Positions 12,101-26,492 of a DNA stretch of 64,000 nucleotides are shown piece after piece. Positions within the stretch are counted from its first letter, which is position 1. Every line of letters begins with the position of its first letter. The notes beneath the pieces are model-generated. The model worked only from the letters and a program-made list of their open reading frames with translations. It was not told where the DNA came from and searched no databases. Origin of the DNA: Monarcha castaneiventris obscurior (lineage: Eukaryota; Chordata; Aves; Passeriformes; Monarchidae); assembly GCA_026261815.1 (NCBI GenBank), contig JAMPIT010000510.1, positions 20,122,001-20,186,000 of the forward strand, given 5' to 3'. The position numbers and the translations under genes were made by a program.

Positions 12101-15100
12101 TGTAGAAAGACAACTTTGTCGTAACCAAGTGACACACTCAGTTCCACAAACTTCTCTTCTCTGCCTGCCTATTGCTATGATTTACTGAGGTTCTTTAAAC
12201 ACTACTCGAAATTCAACTAGGATGGCTGGCATACATCCTGCCCCTCTCCCTTCAAAGGAATTAAAACGTTGAGTGTTTTAGCTTTTCCTCCCAGGAGGGA
12301 TGCTCCAGTACCTGCACCATCTTTGTGACCCTTCACTGGGCTCTCTTCAGTATATCCATGTCAAGTGTTACAACAAACACTTCCACCTTCTAAAGGTACA
12401 CACTACCTTGTCTCCACCCTTCAATATTCAGTAACAAACCCCAGAATTAAAGCTGCATTTAAGGCAAGTTTGCTTTACTTTCATCTCCCTCCACTAAAGT
12501 GTATATTACAAAATTCTCATCAAGATAAAGCATGAATAAAACTTTGATGCAGACAATTACATCTAATTTTACATAGCTTGTAAGACTCATCTTGAAGTGA
12601 GTGTTTTTCCTTTTTTTCTCCACCACTCCTTTTCTCCAAAATACGTAAGAGATGATATTTATTCCTTTTGTCTCCATATTCCATGTCCTAGCCCTGAGCA
12701 AGTAAGGATTTTCCTCATGGTCATTCCATGGTGCTAAGCATACTATCTCAAGCATTTTGCAGTATGTCATAATCTAGTCTTGTCATCTTACTACTGTTTT
12801 ACTGGAACTGTATTTCAGAATATTTCTTTATAACTTTTAGAATAATGTTGATTGGAGCACAAAAAGTCATTCTGCAAAAGATTGATTTGTTTGGCTGTGA
12901 CATTGTTTAGTTGTCAGATTCTGTGACCTACAAAGGGTGGTATATTTTCCTTTTCTTTTTAAACAATCCAAAACCTGTCTTCTACAGTAAACATGTGTGG
13001 CACCATCTACAGCATTACCCACTCAAATGCTGAAACTAAAGCAACTGGATTCCTTCAGAAAGCATTATGAAAACAACTGCATAATTTTATATTTAAAATA
13101 GCACATCTGTAGTACCACTCAGTTCTCAACAGTTAAAAACTGAAGATATTTACAAGCTTCTGTGCTAAAAGGGGAGTTTTATTACTTGACTGTTGGCAGA
13201 TGCAGCAATGGCAACAAAGGTCTTCGTGTTTATTCAGCTGCATGGCTTTGAAGTGAGCATGGTTGCTACTTCTCACGCTATTCAAGAATGCTTAGTACAC
13301 CAATATTTGCATGGTGAAAGCAAGCAAAACCAATTCTCCACTGCTTGGCCTTGCCAATTTTAATGCTGAAGACTGTTACCCCCTAATTATTTTGGTTAGG
13401 GTGATTTACTGAGAACTTTAGATTCTTCCTTTCTACGTAACCTGCAGTCCAAAGGAATCCATGCAGTCATAAATCTCATCCCATCAAAATAAAGAAAACC
13501 AGATTTCTGTGAAGCAACATGGATGAAGGTCCCTTCTACTGTTTTATGCTCTTACAACCAAGTTGCTCAATTCTAATACAACGTTAAAAGTTTTGACATC
13601 AAGATACTTCTCTGCCTCATGCTGCTATAATACCCTTTTAACAGGACAGCATTATTAAAGCTTCTTTCCACACCACCTGCATCTTTGGTCAAGCCACAAG
13701 TTAGTCACAGGGCAGCACCAATGCCAGAGGAACAGTGACACCAGCCAACCAAGCGGCACACACAGAGTAACTGAGCAAACAGCCAAGCATTAGAGGCATC
13801 CCAGCCAGCCAGCTCCTGCCTCTTCACTGCTGGGAAAGCCAAAAGCAGCGAGCTGCTTTTTGAACCACACCTCTGACTGTCTGTTGGCAGCTGCTGCCAT
13901 GCCAAAAAGAAAAAGAACAGCTTTGAGGACAGCATGCAGCCTGTGGGCCATGTGTTGTGCAGGCCTGCTCAGCAGTCAGTTAGTATTACCTAGAGAAGGG
14001 GAAAACAAAAAAACCAGTGCTTTGATAAGATGGAAGACAATACTGTTAATACAGTATATGAAAGCATACGCAGATTCAGGGAAGAAGAGACACAAAACAA
14101 AACAGTATTACAGAAAAACACAAACCAATGAGGACAGAAGACTATTAATCAATAGGAAACTAAGTTAGTAACAACAGAAGATGACAATGGGGGCCAATGA
14201 AAGGCTGGCTAACAGCAAAGACCTTTGAAGCAGGAGGAGTGGAAGGATGAGGGAAAGATATTTTTCAGAAAGGAAGAAAAAAGAAGAATTAGAACCATGG
14301 CCACTTCAAAAATCCTGCCTCTTCTTAACTGTGCCAAGTATTTTTACTCTGTTTTCCCCACTGTAAAGTGAGTACTGCCATTAATTGCATCTTAACCACT
14401 AATCTAAGCCCAGAGATATGTTTGAGATCTCATAAAATATTCTCCCACATAAATGAAATCTGGAAGTCAGAAATGGCCTTTCTACAGAAATGTTGACAAC
14501 TATTCATCTACATTATTTATGGTCAAAGCAGCACATCCACTCCCAATTCATCATGATATAATCCACTTCCCTCCCTTTTGCTGCTTACTTAACACTGAGC
14601 CTTAGAGATCAGGCACTGCACACAAAAATGTGGTAATTGCAAACTTTAGATATAACTTTGCTTGATGCAGTTTGGTTCCATTATATATGCATTATGATAA
14701 CCCCGAAATATATAACAACATACTCTTTTCAACAAACCTCTGTTTCATGTGCTGCACATGACAAACCCATTCTGGAGATTAGATAGGAATAGTCAAGACA
14801 ACTCATCAATTGAATACCTGACGATTATGTTGAGAGGTATCTAGTGAATAAAACAAGGACAGCAGAAAGACTATTTCACGGTAACAGAAATGAGAAGAGA
14901 TAATACCCAGAAGAGACTGACTTTATTACTATCTTTGCTAGAGTGAGGCTAGAGAAGCAACTTGAACCAAGTATTTTACTGGTGGTCATTAATTCCATTC
15001 CTCCTGTAACCTTCCAACTGTAAAGACTGGAATCAAAAACTCAGGTCTCTTGTTTGCCAGCACTGTTGGGGCATTGTTTGTTTAATTGCCATCCTTTTCC

Positions 15101-18004
15101 ATCCCATGCATCTATAAAATGTAGACTACTTTCTCGTTTCATAAGGAAAGCATTCCACAAAGTTTGATGGAATAATTGCAACAGCACCCAAAAGTGCACT
15201 GCCAACTAAGAGTCTTTGCAAGGATGCAAACAGCAGGCAGGAATAAAGCACAGAACTGTACGATGAACGTTTAATCAAATATCAAACAGATGCTCAACAC
15301 ACACAGATGTGTCACACATTTGTGTTCTGATAAAGTCCCACTAATAGTTTTCCCACTGAAAGAAACTGCACAACATCATGAGAAACACAACTCTGTATAT
15401 TACCTCAAGGCTGCGCTGGCAACCTAAATTTACCATTTTCCTAACATCTTGCTGCATCTTACTAGTGTTCTTTTATCAGTGTGTTTATTTGCATGTATTT
15501 GCAATTTCCCAGTTTTAAAAAACAAGCTGAAGAGCTTGCCTCATATTGCATCACCGATGCATCTATTTGTGAACTACACACATTCACCAGAGATGACAAA
15601 GTAACTCAGATGGAACTGGTGTTTCCATCTGCAAAAGCAAAACTGAGAGTTAATGAAATATTTTACAGAAGACATCTGATGTTCCATTGATGGCAGAACA
15701 CTACATTTTTAGTATCTTTAGGTTAATTCAAGAACCTGGAGAGAAATAGGAACATGGATTTGTTCTCTCCACCCTACTTCCCTTTACATTATGAAAACCT
15801 GTTTTCAGTTTCTGTGTATTGCACTTGTACCATTCCAGCCCCCATTCTGTGAGTGTCCCACCAAGGTCTCTTCTCTGCTTCAGTGCCTTTGCTCAGTCTT
15901 TCCTGGTTTCTTGTTTACTTATCTTCAGCTCAGCTTCTCTAAGCCCACAGTGTAAGTCTCTTTTCCCTTACCAACCCCTCTGCTCCAATTAACACAGATA
16001 CAGCTCTCTTTCATTAAATATAGATCCATTTCCATGCTGCTTCAGTCTGAAGTGGAAGAAAATGAAAGAGGGAAATGAAGCTCATCAGCGTTCTTGCTCA
16101 GAGTTCAGGCAAGGCCTAGATTATGCCGGAGCTGCAACTGCAAAAACATACTCAAGCTGCAACACGTCAGGGCAGATTACATCCTTGGGAAATTATCTAA
16201 CATCTAAGAAGTCTCCAGTGGGTTTATAGAAACCAGTTCTGCAAAGGTTTAATCAAGTGACAAAATCTGTACAAATTTTCAGAGAAAGCAAGCAAGACGT
16301 GTATCCTTGACACAATAACCAATCTATCAGATTTAAAGTCTCTGTTCCAAACCATAAAGAACTAGTATTATTTAAAGTCAAAGCCACTGAAATTTCTCCC
16401 TTGCCTTGTTCTCCAAAGGGCTGAATGACACAGAAAATCTCATTCCAAGTGGCTAAACTTTGTCAGTATGGACAACCTAGAAGCTGACATACAATCAAAA
16501 CAGACAGCATTACCAGCTTTACCTATGCAAACAAGAACTTAAATTATAGGATTCAAAGGAAGAAAATCAATATAGGAATGCTTTTCAAACTGTAGTTTGA
16601 TGCCTGTAAGCACATTCTCAACACTAATAAAATCCTTCTTCAGAAGTAATTTTCCTTATCCTCCAATGGGCAAGAGGCACATTGATTTCTTCTCAAAGAG
16701 TCAACAACAATGCCTTGACTGTAATCTCAGGCATTAGTAAAGTATTTAAAAATCCTATGAGCATTCATGTTAGATGCATGCCTTATTGTCTGTCTTTCTA
16801 GAAGAAACTGTTATAATTAAAAAATGTTGCTTAGAAAGACACCAGTGTTTCTGTAGAATACCATTTAAGGATACAAAACATAATGACCTTGTGTTAAAAT
16901 TATAGAACCTCAGTGATACAGAACTTGCAACTGCCAGCTTCAATAGTACACTTTGAGATCAGAGGTTAAAACTTTTCTTTTTAAATCATGCATAACTGTC
17001 AGTAAAACATTTCCATACTTCTGCAATTCTGTTGAATAAGAAAATCCAGCCTTCTTGAAAACATGCAGAAAAAAAACCCAACCAACCAAACAAAAGAAAA
17101 GAAACAAGGAACACACCTAATTAATTCCCACCTTTTGCTGAGTTATTTTTCAATCCATAATACAGCCACAATTGAGATCAAAGTAACCTCATAAGGAGAG
17201 TTTCCTCGATATAAAAGAAGAGAGGTGTTGTCAGGACTCAGTGTGAATTGTTTGACTTGTGCTCCCTCTCCTTTACCAGAAGTTGCTTTGTTTAGTACAG
17301 GACAGACCATCTTCTTTTCAGGGACAGACTGTGCTTCTTTTAAAATGCATAACACTTTGAGGGGGTTATTATAGTACTTCATGTGTTAATTCAGTAGATA
17401 CTCATTTCGGTTTTAAATATGACAGACTTCTGTTGCAAATTTTGCATAATACTACCTACACAATAAATTCCACCTCACAGCAGTTCCTATGCCAACCTCT
17501 ACAGAACACTGTAAATACAGGGAAACATTTCAGAAGATTTAAATATGAATTCAACATACTACCACCAGAGTCTGAGTTTACGAATTCTGAAATTTTTGCT
17601 TAGTAATTTCAGGTTTGACAGCTCATACTTTGCTTCAGCAACTTTTGATCTTTGAAAAGTTTCAAAATTTGATTTTTATATATTTAGTAAAAGCCTGTCA
17701 AAAGCTATGTGCCTAAAAACAAATCTAGAAATTCACATTCAGTAAAGAAACCTAACACAAAGATAATGTATGCAGCAAAGCTCAGCACAACAGCTCAGGT
17801 AAGCGCTAATAAAAACAGATTAATTTTAAAGCAATGATACTGTTTCATTTCCATTTGCAAGATTAAAGTGAGTATATACTCTGGAGATCATACAAGATGA
17901 CACATTCCAGAAGGCTCCATTTGTCCTGCCTCTCGAGCAGTTTTCCCTTTTTGGTGTAACACCAGCCGGAACTAATGAAACATTATACAAATCACTGCTA
18001 TTAC
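9156..18004 (-). other. PAN3: PAN3 intron 2
   Basis: 8.8-kb AT-rich intron. It holds one old CR1 fragment (about 12280-12370), a small duplication of CATCTGTGAACATCA at about 11428-11458, and A-rich low complexity near 17070-17105. No exon, RNA gene or other mobile element recognised. Confidence 0.85.
12280..12370 (-). mobile_element. Old CR1 fragment
   Basis: The segment CATCTTTGTGACCCTTCACT and the following GGGCTCTCTTCAGTATATCC match the antisense of the CR1 reverse-transcriptase 3' region. Short and diverged, so less certain than the other copies. Confidence 0.6.
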
Positions 18005-18126
18005 CTGCATCATGGGATACTTCGTTTCAGCAGGACTTCCAAATCCATTAACGCCAATGAAGCTGGTGCTAAAGTACGAATCCGTCAGACTAGCATCAGC
18101 TAACCCACCACCATCCATTCCAGGAA
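18005..18126 (-). CDS. PAN3: PAN3 coding exon 2
   Basis: A 122-nt exon with acceptor TTTCAG and donor CAG|GTAA. The A left over from exon 1 plus TT makes Ile, giving IPGMDGG, then a segment with TDSYFSTSFIGVNGFGSP and ending KYPMMQ. It matches human PAN3 closely (human reads VETKYPLMQ at the end). The region is part of the long disordered, Ser/Gly-rich N-terminal arm between the zinc finger and the pseudokinase; no fold is evident. Intron 1 upstream is 12.6 kb. The exon ends in phase 0. Confidence 0.96.
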
Positions 18127-21100
18127 CTGAAAGGAAAAGAAAAAAAAAAGAAAAATGCTTCAGAAAGTTTCCTTTACCATGGGTTTATTCACTAGAATCT
18201 ATTACACATATATATTTTTTGGTAGGGGAATAGAATAGGAAACAATTGGTACTACTGTCTTCTCAGGAAAACAACCAAAAACGTATTACTGCATAGCATG
18301 AAAAAGGAAGTTTATGAAAGAAGTTGCCAAATGAGAGAATCTGTAGCATGACGTTAACAGCACAAATGCAGAAAGAAGTAATGAGGACTCTGACCTTAAG
18401 AAACAAGAATAACAAGGACAGTAATGATATCAAAAATAAAATAAATCAATTAAAAAACCTAGAAGGCAAGCTTGTTTTATGAAAACCCATATTCTTGCAT
18501 GCCCTTCTTGGAAATATGAGTCAAGCAGAGTTTTGAACTGGATGCGCTGGCTCTTTTAAAGGGTAACATACAGAAAATGAACACTTAAAAATATCTCAAA
18601 CCCTTTCACAGAAAGCACAAACACTTTAAATGTTTCCTCAAGAGCTTAAGACAATTTTCATCATCTCATTCTTCATAAAGTGGCAACAATTTCCTGAAAT
18701 GTAGCCCAAAAAAATCCTTTAGATTGAAAGCAAGTGTGAGGGATGCAAGAAGAAATTCATCCCACCTAGAAACAAGGGCCTAGACATACAAGACTCTAAC
18801 CACAAATAAATTCAATACAAAAAAACTACAAAGAACAACAAGAAGCTGTCATAATTAACACAAAACTCTCAAGCAGGTATTACTCTGACAGGAAAAAAAC
18901 ATTTACAATGGCATGCAAGCTGTAGTTCAAATTAACTTTCTGTAAAAGCACCCACAGTAAATTATAGACACTAATCAGTATGGCCAGACCACTGCAAGCC
19001 AACAGGCATGAGTAATGGGTAGCTTCAAGGTAGGAAGGCACACATCCAACTCAGAGGAACATCCTGTACCAAACTATCCAACTTGAACTTCTGGGAGGAC
19101 TCGCAGCCAGGTGGTGACACCCGGAAACAACTTCCTGATCCTAACCCTCAAAGGAAATAAAATGCAACTTAGTGGCACAGCTAAAGGAACGTATCTTATA
19201 AACCCTCACGTTTCATCAGAACAGGAATTCTCCCTCCAAAACAGACTACATAACCTACTGAGCCATTTCCACGTGTTGGGCACAGAAAACAGCAAAAGCA
19301 GTACAGTCATACGTAACCACAGGAAGAGCTGAAGAGGAGGATGACGAGTAGCATGCACACCACAGACGGAAGGAAACACTGCCCAGCTGCACTCCCCTGA
19401 GACTGCAGCTGCATGAATCAGCCCACTGGGGTAACACCAACACCAGTTCTAATGGAGGGACACCAAATAAATGGGGTATCTCACTGGCAATAAACAGCTG
19501 GGCAAGGGAAAAAAATTCTGAAGCTTTGCTGCCAAATCTAGACCATTATTTGTATATTCTGTAAGTTTGAAGGAAATAACTAAGAAACTTTAGATGCTAA
19601 TTATTAATGCATTGCTACTTCTTTTTACAAAAGTTTTAAAAGTTAGCTAAGAGAATAGGAAAAGTAAACTCCCTTCACTATCCATGCCCTAGATCCTCCT
19701 TCATAACTTGAAATAAGTAGCCACAGAGAAACTTCAGAAGTCCTCTTTCTACAGCCCTAAAAAAGACAAAACTTTTTGGATTTGTCTTTTAAATGACTGT
19801 TCCTCTTTGGCCTTCATTTGGCGAAGTCACATTCCGAAGTCCAGGAAAAGTATTTTATAGTTCAACTACTGTACTATGAAAAATAGTAATGTCTGCAGTA
19901 ACACCAATTACTGTCTCACCCTTCCTGCTACAGTCAGTCCCTAACTTATACCGTGAAGGTTAGCATATTACACATCGTTTTCTGGCATCGAGAAAAATAC
20001 TAGGACCCATTCATACATGAAAACAAGAAGATAGCAAATTCATGTCTAACTGTAAGCAGTTTCAGTCCAGTTTGCCCATAAATTATTCAAGGTTTTCAGT
20101 GTGGCATTTCCAATATAGCTTTCTCTGCCTGCATTTCAGCCATTATCAAAAACTCCTGCAGTTTTTATACTACATCTTGACTGACCAGCAAAAACTGTTT
20201 CATTTCCAGGAACAACTGCCATTTCAAGGTACACTATAAAATTTCAGCAGTGTATCTGCTACTTTATCTTATACTTTTGCCAGAAATTATAGAATCTATC
20301 CAATTTTTAACAAACTAGCAAGATACTCCCTTTGATGACACCATCAGCTTTCCAAATCCTTCAGGCTTTGTTGAAGAATTAAGAAATAGACTATTCTTCC
20401 TGCTTCTCCCACTGCTCCTCCCTATGCCAGAGTCATCATGAGAATCCACGTACTGTCATTTCTCCCTTGAATAAATACAGTCAATGCACAAAATCTTTCC
20501 AACTGGGAAGAAGCAACTGAAAACTTGCAAGTTTTGCCACACTGAGAAACCCCAAAGCTGACCTGCAGTGACTCCAGACATGTGGTACAGCTCGGTCACC
20601 CATTATCCAAACAAAGCACTGGAACCTGTGACAGTCACCTTGCCAGGGCACAGACAAAGCACCAGGTGCTCTGCTCCTGCTCTGGCTGAAACACCCTCAG
20701 TGACAGGCAGGTCAGGCTGCAGGCAGGGGCAGGCTTTGGGCAGCAGCCCCAGAGCTGAGCAAGGCTGAGGATGCTGCTGAGATCTTTGACACTGCAGCCT
20801 TTCCACTGCTGGTATTTACTATGCAAGCCTATCCAAAACACTTAAAAGCTGCTCAAAGCTACAATTTAGGCTATTGGCACAGTGATACCTAACTGGGCAC
20901 TCCAAACAGCAGAAGCGACTCCAGAACATTTTCTTTTATCTAGCTGCAGGAAGACCATCCCTGTACTGAAGTGCTAGGGTTTGGCCATACCAATCAGCCT
21001 CCTTGTGCCACTCCAACAAATTGCTGTACTCCAGTGCTGACCCACCTTCGCAGCGCTCAATTCCACTTGTACCACAGCAATTTCAAAATGGTTTTCAACT

Positions 21101-24100
21101 CCAAGGATTTTTATTGTCCTCCTCCAAATGGTCTAGAAACATACTGCTAGCAGAGGGACCCAGAGCACAAGATACCACATTCCGCAGGAACAATAAAAGA
21201 AAACCATCAAAAGTGCACTCACGGGAGCAGAGGACAGTTTTCTTGGCAGTAGCTCAGGTTTAGAACAGAATGCTCTAGCAGTGGCAAGTATAACTACTGC
21301 CCTTCAAAAGAAAATTCAGTACTAGCCTCCTTAAACTGACTTCCCTGAAGCAATCAGCAAGAAAATTAAGCCTGCAGAAAAGATAAAAAAGTAATTCTTA
21401 TATTGCTTATAGAGTGAAAAAAAGAAGTGTTCAATACATACTCCATTTGTATTCAAAGAGACATTCAGCTTCTACACTGATGACAGCCCAGCAAACACCT
21501 AAACAGCCAAAGTATTTTTACTGTATTTGGCACCTAGCCTTCTCTATGTGAAATAGATAACTTTCTCCTGCTTCTGCCAAACATTTAGCAAATCAGAAAT
21601 TCTCACTTGCTTCTTGAAGACCACAGTAGTTTAGAGAATGTAAAAAGAAAAATTATTCATCATAAGCAACCCATAAAAGGTCTGCGGAAGTGGGCACACT
21701 TTACCACACAAGCAGTGTGGTATTAAAAAAGTGGAAACCTAAGCTGGAAAAAGAGTATCTTAGTCCTCATAAAGTTTTTATTCTCATGTGTTTACTAACA
21801 CACATCAGTCCCTGCATTTGACTTATCCATCCATATCTTTCTTACAGAACAGCTGCAAGCAAACACTTTAAAACATTCCTATACACCATGGTATTAAAAT
21901 GGCAATAAACTTCTTTTGATGTCTGTCTTTTCTCTTTAAAGGCATTGATTATAACTTTAGGTAGGTTTAGGCAATTTTAAGAAAATCCTGAATTAGCTAT
22001 TTTTTGTTAAAGGAATAAACCTTTCTGTTGTGCAGTGCTATCCATGCACTGAAGCTGTATATATTTCAACAGGTTCTTCTTTGAGAGAAGCAACAACTTC
22101 CTTGTAAAAAGAGAAAGGCTGACCAGGCAGGTATGAGAAAAGACAGATGTGCAAGGGAACAACAAAGAATCCAGCAGGGAAAAAAATGTTAACACGTTAT
22201 GTAAGCACCTATGTGAAAATAGAACAAATTTCTAAATTCCATCAATATTCAAAACAGAAGCTGCATCCTGGCAATTCTGGAAATAAATTAAATAGGACAT
22301 CTTGAGAAATTAAGATGAAGTTTTCTACTTTTTATACACATATAATCTAATACATTTCTTGCTTGGTGAGTAACACTGCAGCTTAATGTGACAACTGCAA
22401 TTAAAAATAAATATCTTCTTACATAATTCCTCTCCCACAGAATTTTAAGAGAAAGTAGGCTTCCCGCCAGATGCGGGCACCAAAGAAGGAAAAAGAAAGA
22501 AAAGATAGTTACTTTTGTCTTAGTCATTACAATGACATTTTTCAGAAACAAAGTATCTCATCACAGCTTAAGTGCTCCAGTAGAACTGTGATGAACTCAA
22601 CACATATGCTACAACTGAATGTGTCAGTTTCAGTGAATTTTAGTTTAATACCTGTCTTGTCTAACACCAGCACTGTCTGAACACTAATACTACCTGAAAA
22701 GATTTTCTGATATTTTCATTCTACAATTTCACTAACCAGTAAACAAATACTGTACTACCCCAGACTACTTCTTTTATGAACCCAGTATCAGCACTGATAA
22801 TCTCAGACACTGTTCTTAATATAAATAAGGACCCTTTCCAGTAATGTGATATATTGCTCCCAACATGAATGGGCTAAAGCAAGGCTGCACCAGATTTAGC
22901 TGACACTTTTCAAAACAATATTTTAAAGATTTCTGGCAAGGTAATAAAACATGGATTTAAATAATTAATTTTGCTATTACTGCTTTTTTCTTTAATGCAA
23001 AATTATTTTTATGCTGGCTAAAAAGTTTATACATAATCTTGATTTAAACTCTCAGCACTGCAACAGTGCACTATGCACAAGCTGGTAAACTGAATCACAG
23101 GTTCATTGTATACACGTGCATCCTAAGGACAAAGCACCATCTCAGCTAGATATAAAGCAGTAAAAACTACAGTGCCATTATCTCCAGAGGAATTTACAGA
23201 GACAGCCATCCTAATATTGAGACAAAAACAATAAAACGTTTATACTAAGCTTATCTAAGGCAAGTCATTTAAGATATGTGTGCTTTTAGTCACCTAGAAG
23301 CATTGAGGTGTCAGAGGAGCTTATGCTTGTCTTCCTTTTTGTACTGACATGTACATTTCCGTGCAGCAGGAAATCCTGTGCTGGTGGTGCTAACCTCACT
23401 TGTACACCTCCGTGTTATTTTCTCTACAGTGCCACTACTTGGAACTTGTTAGGGAAATTGGATTCACTGCTGTTTTTATGCCTTTCTCATTTAATGCAAT
23501 GTTTTTGAAAAACAGACTAGGAATCCCTGAAATAGAGGCACCAGACAAAGACAATGAACAACACTGCCAGGCATGAGAGGCAAAAATAAAAGCACATGCC
23601 TGGGTTAGGATGCTGTGACAGAGTGCAGTTGGAGGGCAGACAGCACAAATGAAGCAAGTTGGCTGAAAGGCAGACAGGAAGCAAAACAGTTTGGGAAACG
23701 CTGCTTTATTTACAAACACTCCCACTACACGAGGAGATATTCATGGCAAGCAAAGGAAAACAGCTGTCTTTACCATAATATTAAATGGCTGGGCTATCTT
23801 TTTTTTGTATACCTCACATATCTGCTGAAGATAACATCTGATGAAGACTGAAAAACAGTGTAAGTGCCATCCTTCTGCTCTGTAAAAGTCTTGTTACAGA
23901 GTCTAAAGCAGCTGGACTCCTCGTCATGGACCAAGTCCAGAAGCACAGTGATAATACAAATTAAAGTTGATACTTTCTCAAAAGAGTAAATCAGAACTAT
24001 TCTGTTATCAGAAACAGCAATTTAAAGTAATACAATTACTTAATATCATAGCTTTCAGAGTTAACCCTCTCCAAGATCTTCTACAACTCCTAAAACATTG

Positions 24101-25460
24101 CACTGAACTATTCAATAAACAGCATCATTTTTTTTCAAACATTTAAGCTTTTGTTTTAATAGCCTGCAACTAAAACTCAACATTTTATAAAAATAATTGC
24201 ATGAAACATGTGCAGATAACCTGGAGAGAACATTAGGATATTTTTCACAGCAGCTGGGGAAAATGCATAAAAGAAAGGAAAGGTCTTTCTGCCACCGGCC
24301 TCAGCATTAGACCAACTGAAGTTAAGTGACTCTACCTGTAAACTATAGGAAACACACATTCTATGACCAACTTGACAGCAACTTGTACAATGTGAGTCTC
24401 TGCTCTCCCTTTTGTATATCTGTGCTTTGTTTCTAAATCTCTGTTCTCGAATTTAAAAAAGGTCAGGCATAAAAGGCTGTTAAAAAGCCAATTGAAAAAT
24501 ACAAGTAAGTTCTAAGCACAAAATATCTTTGAAGATCAAACACAGCAACCACATAATCAGAACTTTAACTACTGAAAGACTCATGAAGCCTACACACACA
24601 CAGTGTGACCAATTTCAGCTCATGTCCATACACAGTGATTCACCACACCATTTTTCTAATGGCATAAAGCATTACATCTTTACTAGAAAGCAACAAATCA
24701 GGAAAACATCAGCCTCATCAGCTTACTATCTAAATCCCTCCACTGACCCCTTTTCATCAGCTGCCTCACAACAAAGATTATTTTTTCTGCTTTGGAGGTT
24801 CTACAGAAACACTTGTGTCTATCACCCCACCCTCACTTACCCTTGTCCACTTTTCCCACAGCAGTCTAAATTTGCTTCTATTGGTTCCTTACACATGGAA
24901 ACCTTTCTGAGCTAGTCCTCAGAGTCACTATTTTCTGGACAGTCAAATCATTCCTGAAGGCCCACTCCTACAGTGATATCTAAAACAAATAGTTTCTAAT
25001 ACCTGCTAGACAGAAATTAAAAAGGGGTGTTCTGAATCTTGAAAAACAAGCTTCCAATTATTAAGGTATAGAATATAGTTTGCTCATATAGCATAACTAT
25101 CCTCACACTCCTTTTCATGTTCGGCTTTGAAGCAGGAAAACGATGACAAGAGTCACAGAGCTACAGTATTCTTCAGTATCCAACACAGCGTGGGTTCTAC
25201 CAGAAACAAGTGATTACCAATACTCCTCCGGTATCCAGTTCTTGTGAATTTTTTTTACTTTGAATGATTTCCTATACAGTAAGAAAAACTCGCAAGGTAT
25301 ATAAACAGATAAAATCAAAGCCAATTACTAGTGCAATTTTTTTTAAAGTTTCACTGCCCTCAAAATCCCAAATAACCTTGCAGATTGAGAATTTTTTCCT
25401 TCTCTTTCTTTTTCCTTAGCTTCCCTTAATCATTTTCCTCTTATGGGCCATTCACTTAAC

Positions 25461-25520
25461 AGTTGGACTCAATGACCCTTGTGGGTCCCTTCCAACAAAG
25501 AATATTCTGTGATTCTGTTA
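25461..25520 (+). mobile_element. CR1 LINE 3' tail
   Basis: TTGGACTCAATGACCCTTGT, GGGTCCCTTCCAAC, then ATTCTGTGATTCTGT: the CR1 3' UTR end with its ATTCTGTG tail repeat. Only about 60 bp remain. Confidence 0.85.
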
Positions 25521-26430
25521 TGTCCACATGGAACACATAAAAGCAAAAAGAAAATCCATGTCTAATTGCCTGACTTTTGGAGCTGACATATGAGATAAAA
25601 AGTGATTAAGTGAACTCAGTAATCTTCATTTCCTCTCATGCATCTCTAACTGGTTATTGGTTTTACTCTTCAATTCTCAATTGTATCTGTCTCCAAACTG
25701 CCCTTCAATGCTCAGAATTGTTTTCCCATTTCTTAAAAATATTCAGAGCAAAACAAGATGAAAATTGATGATCTGTCAACTCCTGGAAAAGGCATAATGA
25801 AAATTAAAGGTGGAGGCACCTCTAAAAGAAAAAAAAAACAAAACAACCAAGGTACACAACTAATACAGCATCACTCACAAAAAGTACAAACATGTTTGGA
25901 AAAAAAATTCTCAGCCATACACTTTTACTATATTACCTATTTTCTCCATAGAAGTGGAAAAGAAGCAAACGCCAGGAAAAGGGAAGAGTATGTGACATAC
26001 TGCAACTATACTTAAAAGTTTCATGTAACTGTTTCTAAACACTTCAATCTGTAAATACTGAAATGCTACCAAAGGTAAAAAAAAATCCACATTTAGAATA
26101 AGCCTGAGCAGTTTAACTGCATTAAGGAGTGTAATCCAACAGATTACCTTTAGTATCAGTTTTGCTGAACAGCTATCTTTCCATTTTTTCCTCTGTCAGC
26201 TCCTTCATTTTGTTTAAAAATTAGTGTACTGGTAAAGAATCAAACACCTTTTAAAAAGCAGAAAATTCACAAATGTCTATGTCTTTCCACTCTAAGCCCA
26301 ACATATTCAGGGATTTCACAAAACCTAAGGTGTAATGCTCACTCAACTAACCACAGAGCGACTGCATACATATGGAGTTTCTACAGCAGTGGCCACTACT
26401 GCCCTGACTAGACACAACATGCAGGTGGTT

Positions 26431-26492
26431 GGCTGTGAAAACAGAAATAATGCTTTTATTAGGGCTGTGAAAACAAACAATGCTTTTATTAG
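26431..26492. repeat. Tandem duplication, 32/30 bp
   Basis: Two near-identical units starting GGCTGTGAAAACA and ending ATGCTTTTATTAG at 26431-26462 and 26463-26492, differing by a small indel. Confidence 0.9.
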
